The notes below the pieces were generated by a model. It worked only from the letters and a program-made list of their open reading frames with translations, was not told where the DNA came from and did not search any database. This document shows positions 15,947-23,652 of a stretch of 51,604 nt of DNA, one piece after another (the stretch's first letter is position 1; each line of letters starts with the position of its first letter). This DNA comes from Nocardioides sp. (GTDB lineage: Bacteria > Actinomycetota > Actinomycetes > Propionibacteriales > Nocardioidaceae). A program made the position numbers and the translations under genes. The stretch is taken from NCBI GenBank assembly GCA_025965275.1, contig JAOPXG010000117.1, positions 1 to 51,604 of the forward strand, in the 5' to 3' direction.

Positions 15947-16276
15947 GTGTACTTCATCGTCGTCAAGTTCCAGACCAAGCCGGAGTGGACCGACCGCTGG
16001 CTCGACCTGGTCGCCGACTTCACCGCGGCCACCCGCGCCGAGCCCGGCAACCTCTGGTTCGAGTGGTCACGCAGCGTCGACGACCCGGCAGAGTACGTCC
16101 TCGTCGAGGGCTTCGCCGACGATGGCGCCGGGCCACACGTGCAGAGCGAGCACTTCAAGCGCGCGGTCGAGGCGATGCCCCAGGCACTGACACGCACACC
16201 ACAGATCATCAGCCGTCAGGTCGACGGAGACAGCTGGGAGCCCATGGGCGAGGTGACGGTCGCCGCCGGCAGCTGA
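15947..16276 (+). CDS. Antibiotic-biosynthesis-monooxygenase (ABM) fold protein
   Basis: 109-residue dimeric ferredoxin-like (ABM/YgiN) protein. It starts MYFIVVKFQTKPEW, has LWFEWSRSVDDPAEYVLVEGF and closes with HVQSEHFKRAVEAM, the usual strand-helix layout with the His-x3-F helix. Such proteins oxidise quinols or aromatic polyketides without cofactors, or bind heme or metabolites. The start is GTG 15947 behind AAGGAG, 11 bp after the membrane-protein stop, so it is the last gene of the operon. The substrate is unknown. Confidence 0.75.
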   Translation: MYFIVVKFQTKPEWTDRWLDLVADFTAATRAEPGNLWFEWSRSVDDPAEYVLVEGFADDGAGPHVQSEHFKRAVEAMPQALTRTPQIISRQVDGDSWEPMGEVTVAAGS

Positions 16277-16393
16277 CCCGCGGGCGGGCATATTTGACCG
16301 TGGGACGTCATTGGCGATTTCGGGCTGTTTCCGGACCTCGTGTTGCCCCAGTGTTGCCGACACACTCGGACTGGTCGGGTCGACGACGGCAGT

Positions 16394-17173
16394 TCAGTCG
16401 TGAGCTCCCACCACGTCCTGGTCCCAGTCGATGACGGAACCGGTGACGACCCCGCTGCGATCTGACAGGAGCAGGACGACCAGCGCGGCCGCATCGTCAG
16501 GCTGACCGAGCTTGCCCATCGGCAGACCGGCAGCAGCTTTCTCGAGCCAGTCGTCCCCCGCCCCGTGGAACTCGCGCTGGACGGCGTCCTCCCCCTCGGT
16601 CTCGGTCCACCCGATGTTGATGCCGTTGACGCGGATACGGTCCCACCGGTGAGCGTGGGCAGCGTTGCGGGTCAGACCGACCAGGCCGGCCTTGGCCGCG
16701 ACGTACGGCGCGAGATACGGCTGACCACCGTGTGCCGACATCGTGATGATGTTGACGATCGATCCCGGCTCTCGCCGGCCGACCATGTCCCGGACTGCGG
16801 CCTGCATCAGGAAGAAGGGTCCACGGAGATTCACCGCGACGTGCTGGTCGAACAGCTCGGGCGTGGTGTCGAGCAGGGTCCCTCGACTGGTGAGGCCGGC
16901 GGCGTTCACGAGTCCGTCGATCCGACCGAATCGTCGTACCACCTCGTCGACGCTCGCCGCGGCCTGATCCGTATCGCCGACGTCGGCCGGCACGAACAGC
17001 GCCTCGCGTTCTCCCTGCTTCTGCAGCTCAGCTGCGAATGCCTGTCCGACGTCCTCCCGACGGCCGGACACCGCCACCGTGGCGCCGGCGTCGACGGCTG
17101 CGCGAGCCACCGCTGCTCCCATGCCCTGGGTGCCGCCGCTGACCAGGACGACCTTGCCCTCCAGCAGGTTCAC
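16394..17173 (-). CDS. SDR-family oxidoreductase
   Basis: 259-residue classical short-chain dehydrogenase: SGGTQGMG cofactor motif (TGxxxGxG type), GLVNAAGL (NNAG equivalent), and the catalytic Ser in ITMSAHG with YVAAK (Tyr-x3-Lys). The basic SGRRED after strand 2 suggests NADP(H). It is translationally coupled to the PhyH dioxygenase gene upstream (4-bp overlap at 17170-17173), so it probably oxidises or reduces that enzyme's product. It ends 120 bp from the convergent ABM gene. Confidence 0.88.
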   Translation of the reverse strand: MNLLEGKVVLVSGGTQGMGAAVARAAVDAGATVAVSGRREDVGQAFAAELQKQGEREALFVPADVGDTDQAAASVDEVVRRFGRIDGLVNAAGLTSRGTLLDTTPELFDQHVAVNLRGPFFLMQAAVRDMVGRREPGSIVNIITMSAHGGQPYLAPYVAAKAGLVGLTRNAAHAHRWDRIRVNGINIGWTETEGEDAVQREFHGAGDDWLEKAAAGLPMGKLGQPDDAAALVVLLLSDRSGVVTGSVIDWDQDVVGAHD

Positions 17174-18369
17174 CGCGAGGTCGCCGTCGAGCGCCGGCGG
17201 CCGTACTCGCTCAACAGACCGGCCAGCTCCTCCGGCGATGAGCCAGCGGCGAGGGCGTCGCGGACGATCTCGGCCTGCGACCTCGGAGTCAGACCACCCA
17301 CGGGCTGGTCGAGGTCGAGGTTGGTGGGGAACGGATATCCCTCGGCGGATGCCGCGAGTGCGTTCTCGACCGCGGACTCCCCCGCGCCGGCCGCTGCCTT
17401 CGCCAGCAGCGAGGGATAGACGGCGCGCGTGACCCGGTCACGGTCCACGGTCTCCATGGCGCGGCCGAACGCAGACGAGACCTGGAGCAGGTTGGCGACG
17501 CGCTGGATGTCCGTGGAGACGTTGGTCCCGGCACCGTGGAACAGCGCCGGGTTGAAGAACACCGCGTCGCCCTTGCTCAGCGGGAGCTGTACGTAGTGCT
17601 CCAGGAAGTAGGAGCGGAACTGTGGCAGCCGCCACCCGAGGTAGCCGGGGACGAACTGGTGTGAGTACGGCAGGTACATCGTCGGGCCGCTCTCGACGGG
17701 CATGTCCGAGTGGGCGACCGCACCCTGCAGCGTCAGCACGGGCGAGAGCAGGTGGACGTGCGTCGGGTAGCGCTCGACGAGGTCGTTCTCCAGGAACCCG
17801 AGGTGGTAGTCACGGTGCGGGTCCTGAGCCTTGCCGCCGGGGCGTACGACGTTGACCTGCGACGTGACCTGGTAGCCGGGCCCCAGCCACGCCCGGGACA
17901 CCAGAGCGACGACGTCGTTGGCGTAGTAGTCCACGAACGTGTCGGGGTCGCGGACCGCCAACTTCTCCAAGGCGTTCCACACGCGGTCGTTGGCCCCCGC
18001 CTTGGCGAAGTGGTCTCCTACCGATCCGCCCGCAGCCTTCTCGTCCGCGATGACTGCGTCGAACGCCGCAGTCACCCGGTCGATGACTGCTGCGTCGGGG
18101 AACGCCCCGCGAATGGCCACGACCCCGGGCCCGTCGGTGAGCGCCCGCACCAGCTCGGCGGCCACGGCTTCCTCGCCCTGCGGGCTGCTCGCCTCGGCGT
18201 GGAGCCGAGCCGCGTCGTAGATCAGCACGTTGTCGACGACCTCGTCGGCGTACGGGAAGTCGGTCAGATCGGTGCGCTGCTCCACCAGGGCGACCAGGTC
18301 GTCGAGGTTGCAGTCGGCGGTACGAAGGCGCGCGGTGCCGTGGCTCACGCGGGTGGGAGAGGTGGTCAT
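17170..18369 (-). CDS. Phytanoyl-CoA dioxygenase (PhyH) family protein
   Basis: 399 residues from ATG 18369, selected because GGAGG is 8 bp upstream. The non-heme Fe(II)/2-oxoglutarate triad is visible: HxD in DPHRDYHLGF, a distal His in FFNPALFHGAGTNVS, and a 2-oxoglutarate-binding Arg in DIQRVANLL. PhyH enzymes hydroxylate or demethylate small molecules using O2. The neighbouring LacI regulator, SDR and inositol-type dehydrogenases suggest a polyol or methylated-polyol substrate (inference). Its promoter carries an 18-bp element shared with the promoter at 19564. Confidence 0.85.
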   Translation of the reverse strand: MTTSPTRVSHGTARLRTADCNLDDLVALVEQRTDLTDFPYADEVVDNVLIYDAARLHAEASSPQGEEAVAAELVRALTDGPGVVAIRGAFPDAAVIDRVTAAFDAVIADEKAAGGSVGDHFAKAGANDRVWNALEKLAVRDPDTFVDYYANDVVALVSRAWLGPGYQVTSQVNVVRPGGKAQDPHRDYHLGFLENDLVERYPTHVHLLSPVLTLQGAVAHSDMPVESGPTMYLPYSHQFVPGYLGWRLPQFRSYFLEHYVQLPLSKGDAVFFNPALFHGAGTNVSTDIQRVANLLQVSSAFGRAMETVDRDRVTRAVYPSLLAKAAAGAGESAVENALAASAEGYPFPTNLDLDQPVGGLTPRSQAEIVRDALAAGSSPEELAGLLSEYGRRRSTATSR

Positions 18370-18416
18370 CGGAGTGCCTCCGAGCGGGGTTGTCGGCATC
18401 TGGGGTGGTGCCTGTC

Positions 18417-18472
18417 ACACTAGGCCGGGCCAGAGACACGCCGATCGCGGCAATTGCCTCAAGAACGCCTCA
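18417..18472 (-). promoter_or_regulatory. phyH promoter with 18-bp TGAGGC element
   Basis: Read on the minus strand, TGAGGCGTTCTTGAGGCA (18472-18455) precedes a TAGTGT -10 (18422-18417) by 32 bp. The element is a direct repeat of TGAGGC with 11-bp period. An exact copy in the same orientation and at the same distance from a -10 occurs at 19564, so it is probably an activator site at about -45 to -62. It also lies 19 bp before the divergent LacI-type gene. Confidence 0.6.
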
Positions 18473-18490
18473 CCGCCGGGAGGTCTCGCC

Positions 18491-19543
18491 ATGGGGAAGG
18501 CCGCTACGGGCCACCGGGTGAGCGACATCGCGGCACAGGCCGGACTCAGCCGGGCAACCGTCGACCGCGTGCTGCACCGTCGCTCAGGGGTCCGTGACGC
18601 CACGGTCGCCCAGGTCGAGCAGGCGATCGCGGAGCTCGACCGCCAGCGAGCGCAGGTGCGACTGTCCGGCCGCACCTTCCTGATCGACCTGGTGATGCAG
18701 ACACCCCACCGCTTCGGGTCGGCCGTGCAGTCGGCGCTCGAGTCCGAGCTCCCGGCCCTGCGACCGGCGGTCTTCCGCGCCCGGTTCCACCTGGCAGAGG
18801 AGAGTCGTCCCGAACGAGCCGCGCAGGAGCTCGACGCGATCAGGCGGCGGGGTTCCAGCGGCGTCATCCTCAAGGCTCCGGACAACCCTCTCGTCGTCGA
18901 AGCCGTGCAGGACCTGGCGACAGCCGGGATCCCCGTCGTCACGTTCGTCACCGACGTGCCGTTCAGCCGTCGGGTCGCGTACGTCGGCGTCGACAACCGA
19001 GCGGCTGGTGCGACGGCGGCCTACCTGGTGACCCGGTGGACCGCTTCCAGTGCCGGCGGCGTGCTGGTGACGTTGAGCAGCTCGTCGTTCCGGGGCGAGG
19101 AGGAACGCGAGATCGGCTTCCGGGCGACGATGCGGGAGCTGGCCCCGGCGCGCCGGATCCACGAAGTGACCGACACCGACGGGCTCGACAGCTCGATGCT
19201 CGATGCCGTCAGCGCCGCCCTCGCGGTCGAGACCGGCATCGACGCTGTCTACTCGATCGGCGGTGGCAACAGTGCGACCCTCGCCGCGTTCCGCGCCGCC
19301 GGGCAGACCCCGGCAGTCTTCGTGGCGCACGACCTCGACGGTGACAACCGCGCTCTGCTGCGCACCGGGCAGATCTCCGCCGTCCTCCACCACGACCTGC
19401 GTGCGGACATGCGCCGCGCCTGCCGACTGCTGATGCAAGCGCAGGGAGCACTGCCCGGCAGTCCAGGGAGCATCCCCTCCCAGATGCAGGTGGTCACGCC
19501 GTACAACGAGCCGGCGGGCCTGGTGGCCACGGACGTGACCTGA
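18491..19543 (+). CDS. LacI-family transcriptional regulator
   Basis: 350 residues. LacI helix-turn-helix at ~10-30 (VSDIAAQAGLSRATVDRVLH), then a periplasmic-binding-protein-like sugar domain (GVILKAPDNPLVVEAVQDL, VDNRAAGATAAYLV, YSIGGGNSATLAAFR, VAHDLDGDNRALL). The effector is probably a sugar or cyclitol. The start is ATG 18491 with GGGAGG 9 bp upstream. Its gene is flanked on both sides by the identical 18-bp TGAGGC element, which makes it the leading candidate to control the phyH-SDR unit and the dehydrogenase at 19666. Confidence 0.87.
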   Translation: MGKAATGHRVSDIAAQAGLSRATVDRVLHRRSGVRDATVAQVEQAIAELDRQRAQVRLSGRTFLIDLVMQTPHRFGSAVQSALESELPALRPAVFRARFHLAEESRPERAAQELDAIRRRGSSGVILKAPDNPLVVEAVQDLATAGIPVVTFVTDVPFSRRVAYVGVDNRAAGATAAYLVTRWTASSAGGVLVTLSSSSFRGEEEREIGFRATMRELAPARRIHEVTDTDGLDSSMLDAVSAALAVETGIDAVYSIGGGNSATLAAFRAAGQTPAVFVAHDLDGDNRALLRTGQISAVLHHDLRADMRRACRLLMQAQGALPGSPGSIPSQMQVVTPYNEPAGLVATDVT

Positions 19544-19563
19544 CTCGTCGACCCGGTCTCCGC

Positions 19564-19618
19564 TGAGGCGTTCTTGAGGCACTGCCCGGCTTCCCCCGGC
19601 CTTCGAGCGCCCTAGCGT
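19564..19618 (+). promoter_or_regulatory. Promoter with 18-bp TGAGGC element
   Basis: TGAGGCGTTCTTGAGGCA at 19564-19581 is followed 31 bp later by TAGCGT (19613-19618) as -10. There is no good -35 in between. Position and orientation relative to the -10 equal those at phyH within one base. It drives the Gfo/Idh/MocA gene at 19666. Confidence 0.6.
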
Positions 19619-19665
19619 CGAGGTGTCGGGCGTCATGGCGAGGCTCGGGAGCGTCGGAGGACACC

Positions 19666-20637
19666 ATGCGCATCGGACTGATCGGTCTCGGCCGGATCGG
19701 CTCCCTCCACGCCCGCACGCTGGCCGGCCGGGACGTGGTCGAGGAGCTCCTGGTCACCGACGCTCTGCCGGAGGCAGCCGAGCGCGTCGGCGGAGAGCTC
19801 GGGGCCACCGTGGTCGCCTCCCCCGATGACCTGCTGTCCGCGGGCGTCGACGGCGTGGTCATCGCCTCCCCGACGGGCACCCACCCCGACCTCCTGGTGA
19901 CCTTCGTGGAGGCAGGGATCCCGACCTTCTGCGAGAAGCCGGTCGCTCTCCAGTACGCCGACGCCAGGACCGTCCTCGAGAGAACCGTCGGCCGGGACAC
20001 ACCCGTCCAGATCGGCTTCCCGCGGAGGTTCGACGCAGGCTTCGTGCGTGCTCGCGACGACCTCCGCTCGGGCGTGCTCGGACGACTGCACACCCTTCGT
20101 TCGACCACCCTGGACCCGGCCCCACCTCCACCGGAGTACGTCGCCGGTTCCGGCGGGATCTTCCGCGACAGCGCGATCCACGACTACGACGTGATCCGCT
20201 GGGTGACAGGTCACGAGGTCATCGAGGTCTACGCAGCCGGGTCAGCCCGGATCGTCGACCACATCGCCGCTGCTGCCGACGCCGACACGGCGGCCGCAGT
20301 GCTGACCCTCGAGAGCGGCGCGCTTGCGGTGGTCTCGAACACCCGGACGAACGGCCGCGGCCACGACGTACGGCTGGAGCTCCTGGGCACGCTCGACTCC
20401 GTGGCCGCGGGGCTCGACGACACCCTGCCGCTCCGATCCGCGGAGGCTGGCGTCAGCTTCCCTGCCGGCCCTCCGGCGGTGTTCTTCATGGACCGGTTCG
20501 CCGACGCGTTCCGTCGCGAGCTGACCACCTTCACCGAGGTCGTCGCCGGGGTCCGACCCTCGCCGTGCACGGTCGACGACGCCGTGGCGGCCAGCCTGAT
20601 CGCCGAAGCGTGCACCCGCTCGTGGCACGAGCGTTGA
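19666..20637 (+). CDS. Gfo/Idh/MocA oxidoreductase (inositol dehydrogenase-like)
   Basis: 323 residues. N-terminal Rossmann motif GLIGLGRIGSLHA, CEKPVAL with the catalytic-lysine EKP, and the C-terminal-domain motif DSAIHDYDVIRW whose His and Asp match IolG-type catalytic residues. It probably oxidises a cyclitol or sugar hydroxyl with NAD(P). It is the only gene behind the TGAGGC promoter and is followed by a separate LacI regulator. One of five members of this family in the window. Confidence 0.85.
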   Translation: MRIGLIGLGRIGSLHARTLAGRDVVEELLVTDALPEAAERVGGELGATVVASPDDLLSAGVDGVVIASPTGTHPDLLVTFVEAGIPTFCEKPVALQYADARTVLERTVGRDTPVQIGFPRRFDAGFVRARDDLRSGVLGRLHTLRSTTLDPAPPPPEYVAGSGGIFRDSAIHDYDVIRWVTGHEVIEVYAAGSARIVDHIAAAADADTAAAVLTLESGALAVVSNTRTNGRGHDVRLELLGTLDSVAAGLDDTLPLRSAEAGVSFPAGPPAVFFMDRFADAFRRELTTFTEVVAGVRPSPCTVDDAVAASLIAEACTRSWHER

Positions 20638-20654
20638 CCCGTCCGGCTCGACGA

Positions 20655-20673
20655 GATTGCCTGATCCGCAATC
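20655..20673. promoter_or_regulatory. GATTGC-N7-GCAATC dyad
   Basis: A perfect 6-bp inverted repeat 61 bp upstream of the second LacI gene and 18 bp after the preceding stop. It could be an operator for autoregulation or a weak terminator; no second copy was found. Confidence 0.3.
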
Positions 20674-20733
20674 ACGCCGTCCCGGTGACTACGATGTCTC
20701 GCGCACACGGGACTCACAGGCAAGGGGCGTCCG

Positions 20734-21747
20734 ATGGCAGATCACCCCGGCGCCCGCCAGCCGCGCCGCGTGACCCTCGCCGACGTCGCCCAGGAAGCGG
20801 GCGTGTCCCGCGCACTGGTGTCGATCGTGATGCGCGACGTCGCCGGCGCAAGCCCGGCGACACGGGAACGCGTCATGGTCGCGGCCAATGCTCTTGGCTA
20901 CCGACCCGACGCACGGGCACGCGCGCTGGCCGGGCAGGGCTCCAAGCTGATCGGGGTCATGTTCGGCGTCACCGGGACCTTCCACCTCGACCTCCTCGAT
21001 GGTCTGTACGCCGCGGCGGAGGACGCCGGCTACGGCCTGATCCTGAGCGCGTTGACTCCCGGCCGGGACGAGGCGCGAGCCGTGCAGTCCCTCCAGGACT
21101 TCGGGTTCGACGCCCTGGTGATGCTCGAGCCACCCACCCCGATGCCCCTCATGGCGGGCGAGCTCCCTCTGGTTGTCGTCGGCTGGCACGTCGACCACCC
21201 GGCCGTCGACTCGGTGCGCACGTCTGACCAGCACGGCATGAGCCTCGCGGTCGCACATCTCTCCGCCCTGGGTCACCGACGCATCGTGCACGTGGACGGC
21301 GGCGACACCCCCACCGGCGTCCACCGACGTGAGGCGTACGTGGCCGCCATGCGCGCCGCAGGACTCGAGGGCGACATCGCCGTCCTGTCGGGCGGCGTCT
21401 CCCAGCTCGAGGGCCAGCGCGCGGCTCGACGCCTGCTCGACGAGCGAGACCTCCCGACAGCCGTGATCGGCTACAACGACGACGTGGCCGTAGGCGCGCT
21501 CGGGGTCCTCGCCCTGCACGGTGTCGACATCCCTGGCCGGGTCTCCGTGCTGGGCTGGGACGACAATGCGATCGCCCGACTGTCCCCGACGCAGCTGACG
21601 ACGGTCGCCCAGCAACCGCGCGAGATGGCACGGCTCGGGGTGGAGCGTCTGATCGCTCGGATCAACGGCGAGGCGGTGTCCGACACTGACATCGTCCTCG
21701 AACCGGAGCTCCTGGTGCGATCCACCACCGCCGCGCCCGCGGAGTGA
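20734..21747 (+). CDS. LacI-family transcriptional regulator
   Basis: 337 residues: HTH at ~13-35 (VTLADVAQEAGVSRALVSIV), hinge ANALGYRPDARARALA, and a sugar-binding domain with GHRRIVHVDGG, AVIGYNDDVAVGAL, and the usual C-terminal SVLGWDDNAIARL and LTTVAQQPREMARLG. It is a typical repressor of a sugar operon. It lies 74 bp upstream of the operon at 21822-25866, whose promoter contains a perfect 16-bp LacI-style palindrome (21787-21802), the probable operator. Confidence 0.9.
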   Translation: MADHPGARQPRRVTLADVAQEAGVSRALVSIVMRDVAGASPATRERVMVAANALGYRPDARARALAGQGSKLIGVMFGVTGTFHLDLLDGLYAAAEDAGYGLILSALTPGRDEARAVQSLQDFGFDALVMLEPPTPMPLMAGELPLVVVGWHVDHPAVDSVRTSDQHGMSLAVAHLSALGHRRIVHVDGGDTPTGVHRREAYVAAMRAAGLEGDIAVLSGGVSQLEGQRAARRLLDERDLPTAVIGYNDDVAVGALGVLALHGVDIPGRVSVLGWDDNAIARLSPTQLTTVAQQPREMARLGVERLIARINGEAVSDTDIVLEPELLVRSTTAAPAE

Positions 21748-21750
21748 TGC

Positions 21751-21802
21751 TTGACATGTCCTGACATTCGCTCATACCGTCGTCACACTAGAGCGCTCTA
21801 GT
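21751..21802 (+). promoter_or_regulatory. Doubly regulated promoter of the P450 operon
   Basis: TTGACA (21751-21756) and TACCGT (21775-21780, 18-bp spacing) form the promoter. TGTCCTGACA (21757-21766) lies in the spacer and matches the TGTC-NN-GACA sites assigned to the GntR regulator. ACTAGAGCGCTCTAGT (21787-21802), a perfect palindrome with the central CG typical of LacI operators, covers the transcription start. Two repressors would thus gate the operon. Confidence 0.65.
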
Positions 21803-21821
21803 TGACGACAAGGACCCGCTG

Positions 21822-22847
21822 ATGAGCAGCACACCCGTCCGTATCGGACTGATCGGCGCCGGCCGGATCGGGGCGTCGCACGCGTCGGTCATCGTCCGGC
21901 GAGTCCCGGAGGCCACGCTGGTGGCTGTCGCCGACCCCCGGCCCGGCGCGGCGGCCGCCGTCGCTGATCCGCTCGGGGCGAGGGCCGAGACGAGCGTCGA
22001 CGCCGTCCTGGCTGCGACGGACGTCGATGCCGTGGTCATCGCCGCGTCCTCGACCGCGCACTCGGAGCTGATCGTGGCTGCCGCCGAGGCGGGGAAGCAC
22101 GTGTTCTGCGAGAAGCCCGCCGGCATGACGCTGGACGAGATCGCCCTGGCGCAGGCGGCGACAGAGAAGGCCTCCGTCCGCTTTCAAGTCGGCTTCAACC
22201 GCCGCTTCGCCGCGGACTTCACCGCTGCGCGCGACGCGGTCACCCAGGGCCGGATCGGCTCCGTGCAGCTGATGCGCTCCCTCACGCGTGACCCGGGCAC
22301 CGGCCCGACCGACCCGGCGTCCATCCCCGCCTGGACGATCTTCACCCAGACCCTGATCCACGACTTCGACACGCTCAACTGGCTCAACCCCGGAGCGCGC
22401 GCAATCGACGTGATCGCCACCGCCGACGCCCTGGTCAAGCCCGACTTCAAGGAGTCCGGCCTGCTGGACACCGCGGTCGTGGTGATCCGCTATGACAACG
22501 GGGCCCTCGCGATTGCCGAGGCCAGCTTCGCGGCGGCCTACGGCTACGACGTACGTGGCGAGGTGTTCGGCTCCGGCGGCATGGTCACCGCGGGTGACGG
22601 GTCGACCTCGTCGATGCGCCTGTACGACGAGACCGGACGCTCCGCGAGCACCGCCCGCGGAGACACCGAGCTGATGATCGACGCCTACACCGGCGAGTTC
22701 GCGGAGTTTGCCGTCGCGATCCAAGAATGCCGCCGGCCATCCGTCGGTGGGGACGACGCATGGGCGGCATTCGCGATCGCCCAGGCGTGCATCGAGTCGA
22801 TCCAGACCGGCACTCGCACGGCCGTGGCACAGGTGGACCGGCCATGA
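21822..22847 (+). CDS. Inositol 2-dehydrogenase-like Gfo/Idh/MocA protein
   Basis: 341 residues: GLIGAGRIGASHA Rossmann motif, CEKPAGM, VGFNRRFAADF, and TLIHDFDTLNW carrying the catalytic Asp/His pair of IolG enzymes. The C-terminal half has YGYDVRGEVFGSGG, as in inositol dehydrogenases. It probably oxidises a cyclitol with NAD. First gene of an operon with a TIM-barrel isomerase (4-bp overlap) and the P450 fusion; the start ATG 21822 is 20 bp after the LacI palindrome. Confidence 0.87.
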   Translation: MSSTPVRIGLIGAGRIGASHASVIVRRVPEATLVAVADPRPGAAAAVADPLGARAETSVDAVLAATDVDAVVIAASSTAHSELIVAAAEAGKHVFCEKPAGMTLDEIALAQAATEKASVRFQVGFNRRFAADFTAARDAVTQGRIGSVQLMRSLTRDPGTGPTDPASIPAWTIFTQTLIHDFDTLNWLNPGARAIDVIATADALVKPDFKESGLLDTAVVVIRYDNGALAIAEASFAAAYGYDVRGEVFGSGGMVTAGDGSTSSMRLYDETGRSASTARGDTELMIDAYTGEFAEFAVAIQECRRPSVGGDDAWAAFAIAQACIESIQTGTRTAVAQVDRP

Positions 22848-23623
22848 GCTTCACCCTGGCCGTCTGCTCGGAGATGGTGTTCACCGACCTGCCGCTGCTC
22901 GAGCGCATCCGCAGGATCCACGAAGCGGGCTTCGCGGTCGAGATCTGGGACTGGTCCAGCAAGGACGCCGATGCCCTGGTGGCGACCGGAGCACGGTTCA
23001 CGTCGATGACCGGCTACCTGTCCGGCGACCTGGTCACCGCTCCGGGTGCGGACAAGCTGCTCGAGACCGCCGAGGAGTCGATCGCGTTCGCGAAGGCCAT
23101 CGGCTGCCCGAGCCTCAACCTGCACGGCACCGGGCTCGGCGAGGGCGGCCTTCCCGTCGTCCCGGTCGACATCGTCACCGGCGAGATGTGGATGGCGGCG
23201 CAGCGCGCGCTGACGCGGGTCGCCGCGTTGGGTGACAGCTACGGCGTCACCTTCGTGCTGGAGAACCTCAACACGGAGGTCGACCATCCGGGCACGCCGT
23301 TCGCCCGCGCCGCGGACACGCTCGCCTTGATCCAGGCCGTGGGCAGCCCTCACCTGCGACTCAACCTGGACCTCTACCACGCCCAGATCGGCGAAGGGAA
23401 CCTCGTTGAGCTGATACGGCGCTGCGCGCCGTACCTCGGCGAGGTCCAGATCGCCGACGTCCCCGGCCGCTGCGAACCGGGGACCGGCGAGGTCAACTGG
23501 CCGTTCGTCGCACGCGCCCTGGCCGATGCCGGCTACGACGGCGTCGTCGCCATGGAGGCCTTCGCCAGTGGCGACTCCGACCTCGCGCTGGGCCGGTTTC
23601 GCACCGCCTTCACCCTCCCCTGA
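22844..23623 (+). CDS. Hydroxypyruvate-isomerase-like TIM-barrel protein
   Basis: 259 residues of the xylose-isomerase-like TIM-barrel superfamily. EIWDWSSKD near the N-terminus, metal ligands expected in FVLENLNTEVDHPG (Glu), LNLDLYHAQIGEGN (Asp, His) and VVAMEAFASGD (Glu), plus HIQ/QIAD-type QIADVPGR. The arrangement is that of Hyi/OtnI isomerases. It is translationally coupled to the dehydrogenase upstream, so it probably isomerises the keto-sugar or inosose product. Confidence 0.82.
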   Translation: MSFTLAVCSEMVFTDLPLLERIRRIHEAGFAVEIWDWSSKDADALVATGARFTSMTGYLSGDLVTAPGADKLLETAEESIAFAKAIGCPSLNLHGTGLGEGGLPVVPVDIVTGEMWMAAQRALTRVAALGDSYGVTFVLENLNTEVDHPGTPFARAADTLALIQAVGSPHLRLNLDLYHAQIGEGNLVELIRRCAPYLGEVQIADVPGRCEPGTGEVNWPFVARALADAGYDGVVAMEAFASGDSDLALGRFRTAFTLP

Positions 23624-23652
23624 CCCGCTCACCCCACCCCACCGGAGCACTC

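Noticed and set aside
16340-16358. GTGTTGCC repeats at 16.34 and 44.5 kb as attachment sites of an integrated element
   Set aside because: Only 8-9 bp are shared, there is no integrase, and the tRNA 3' end is not duplicated, so they are too weak to call att sites.
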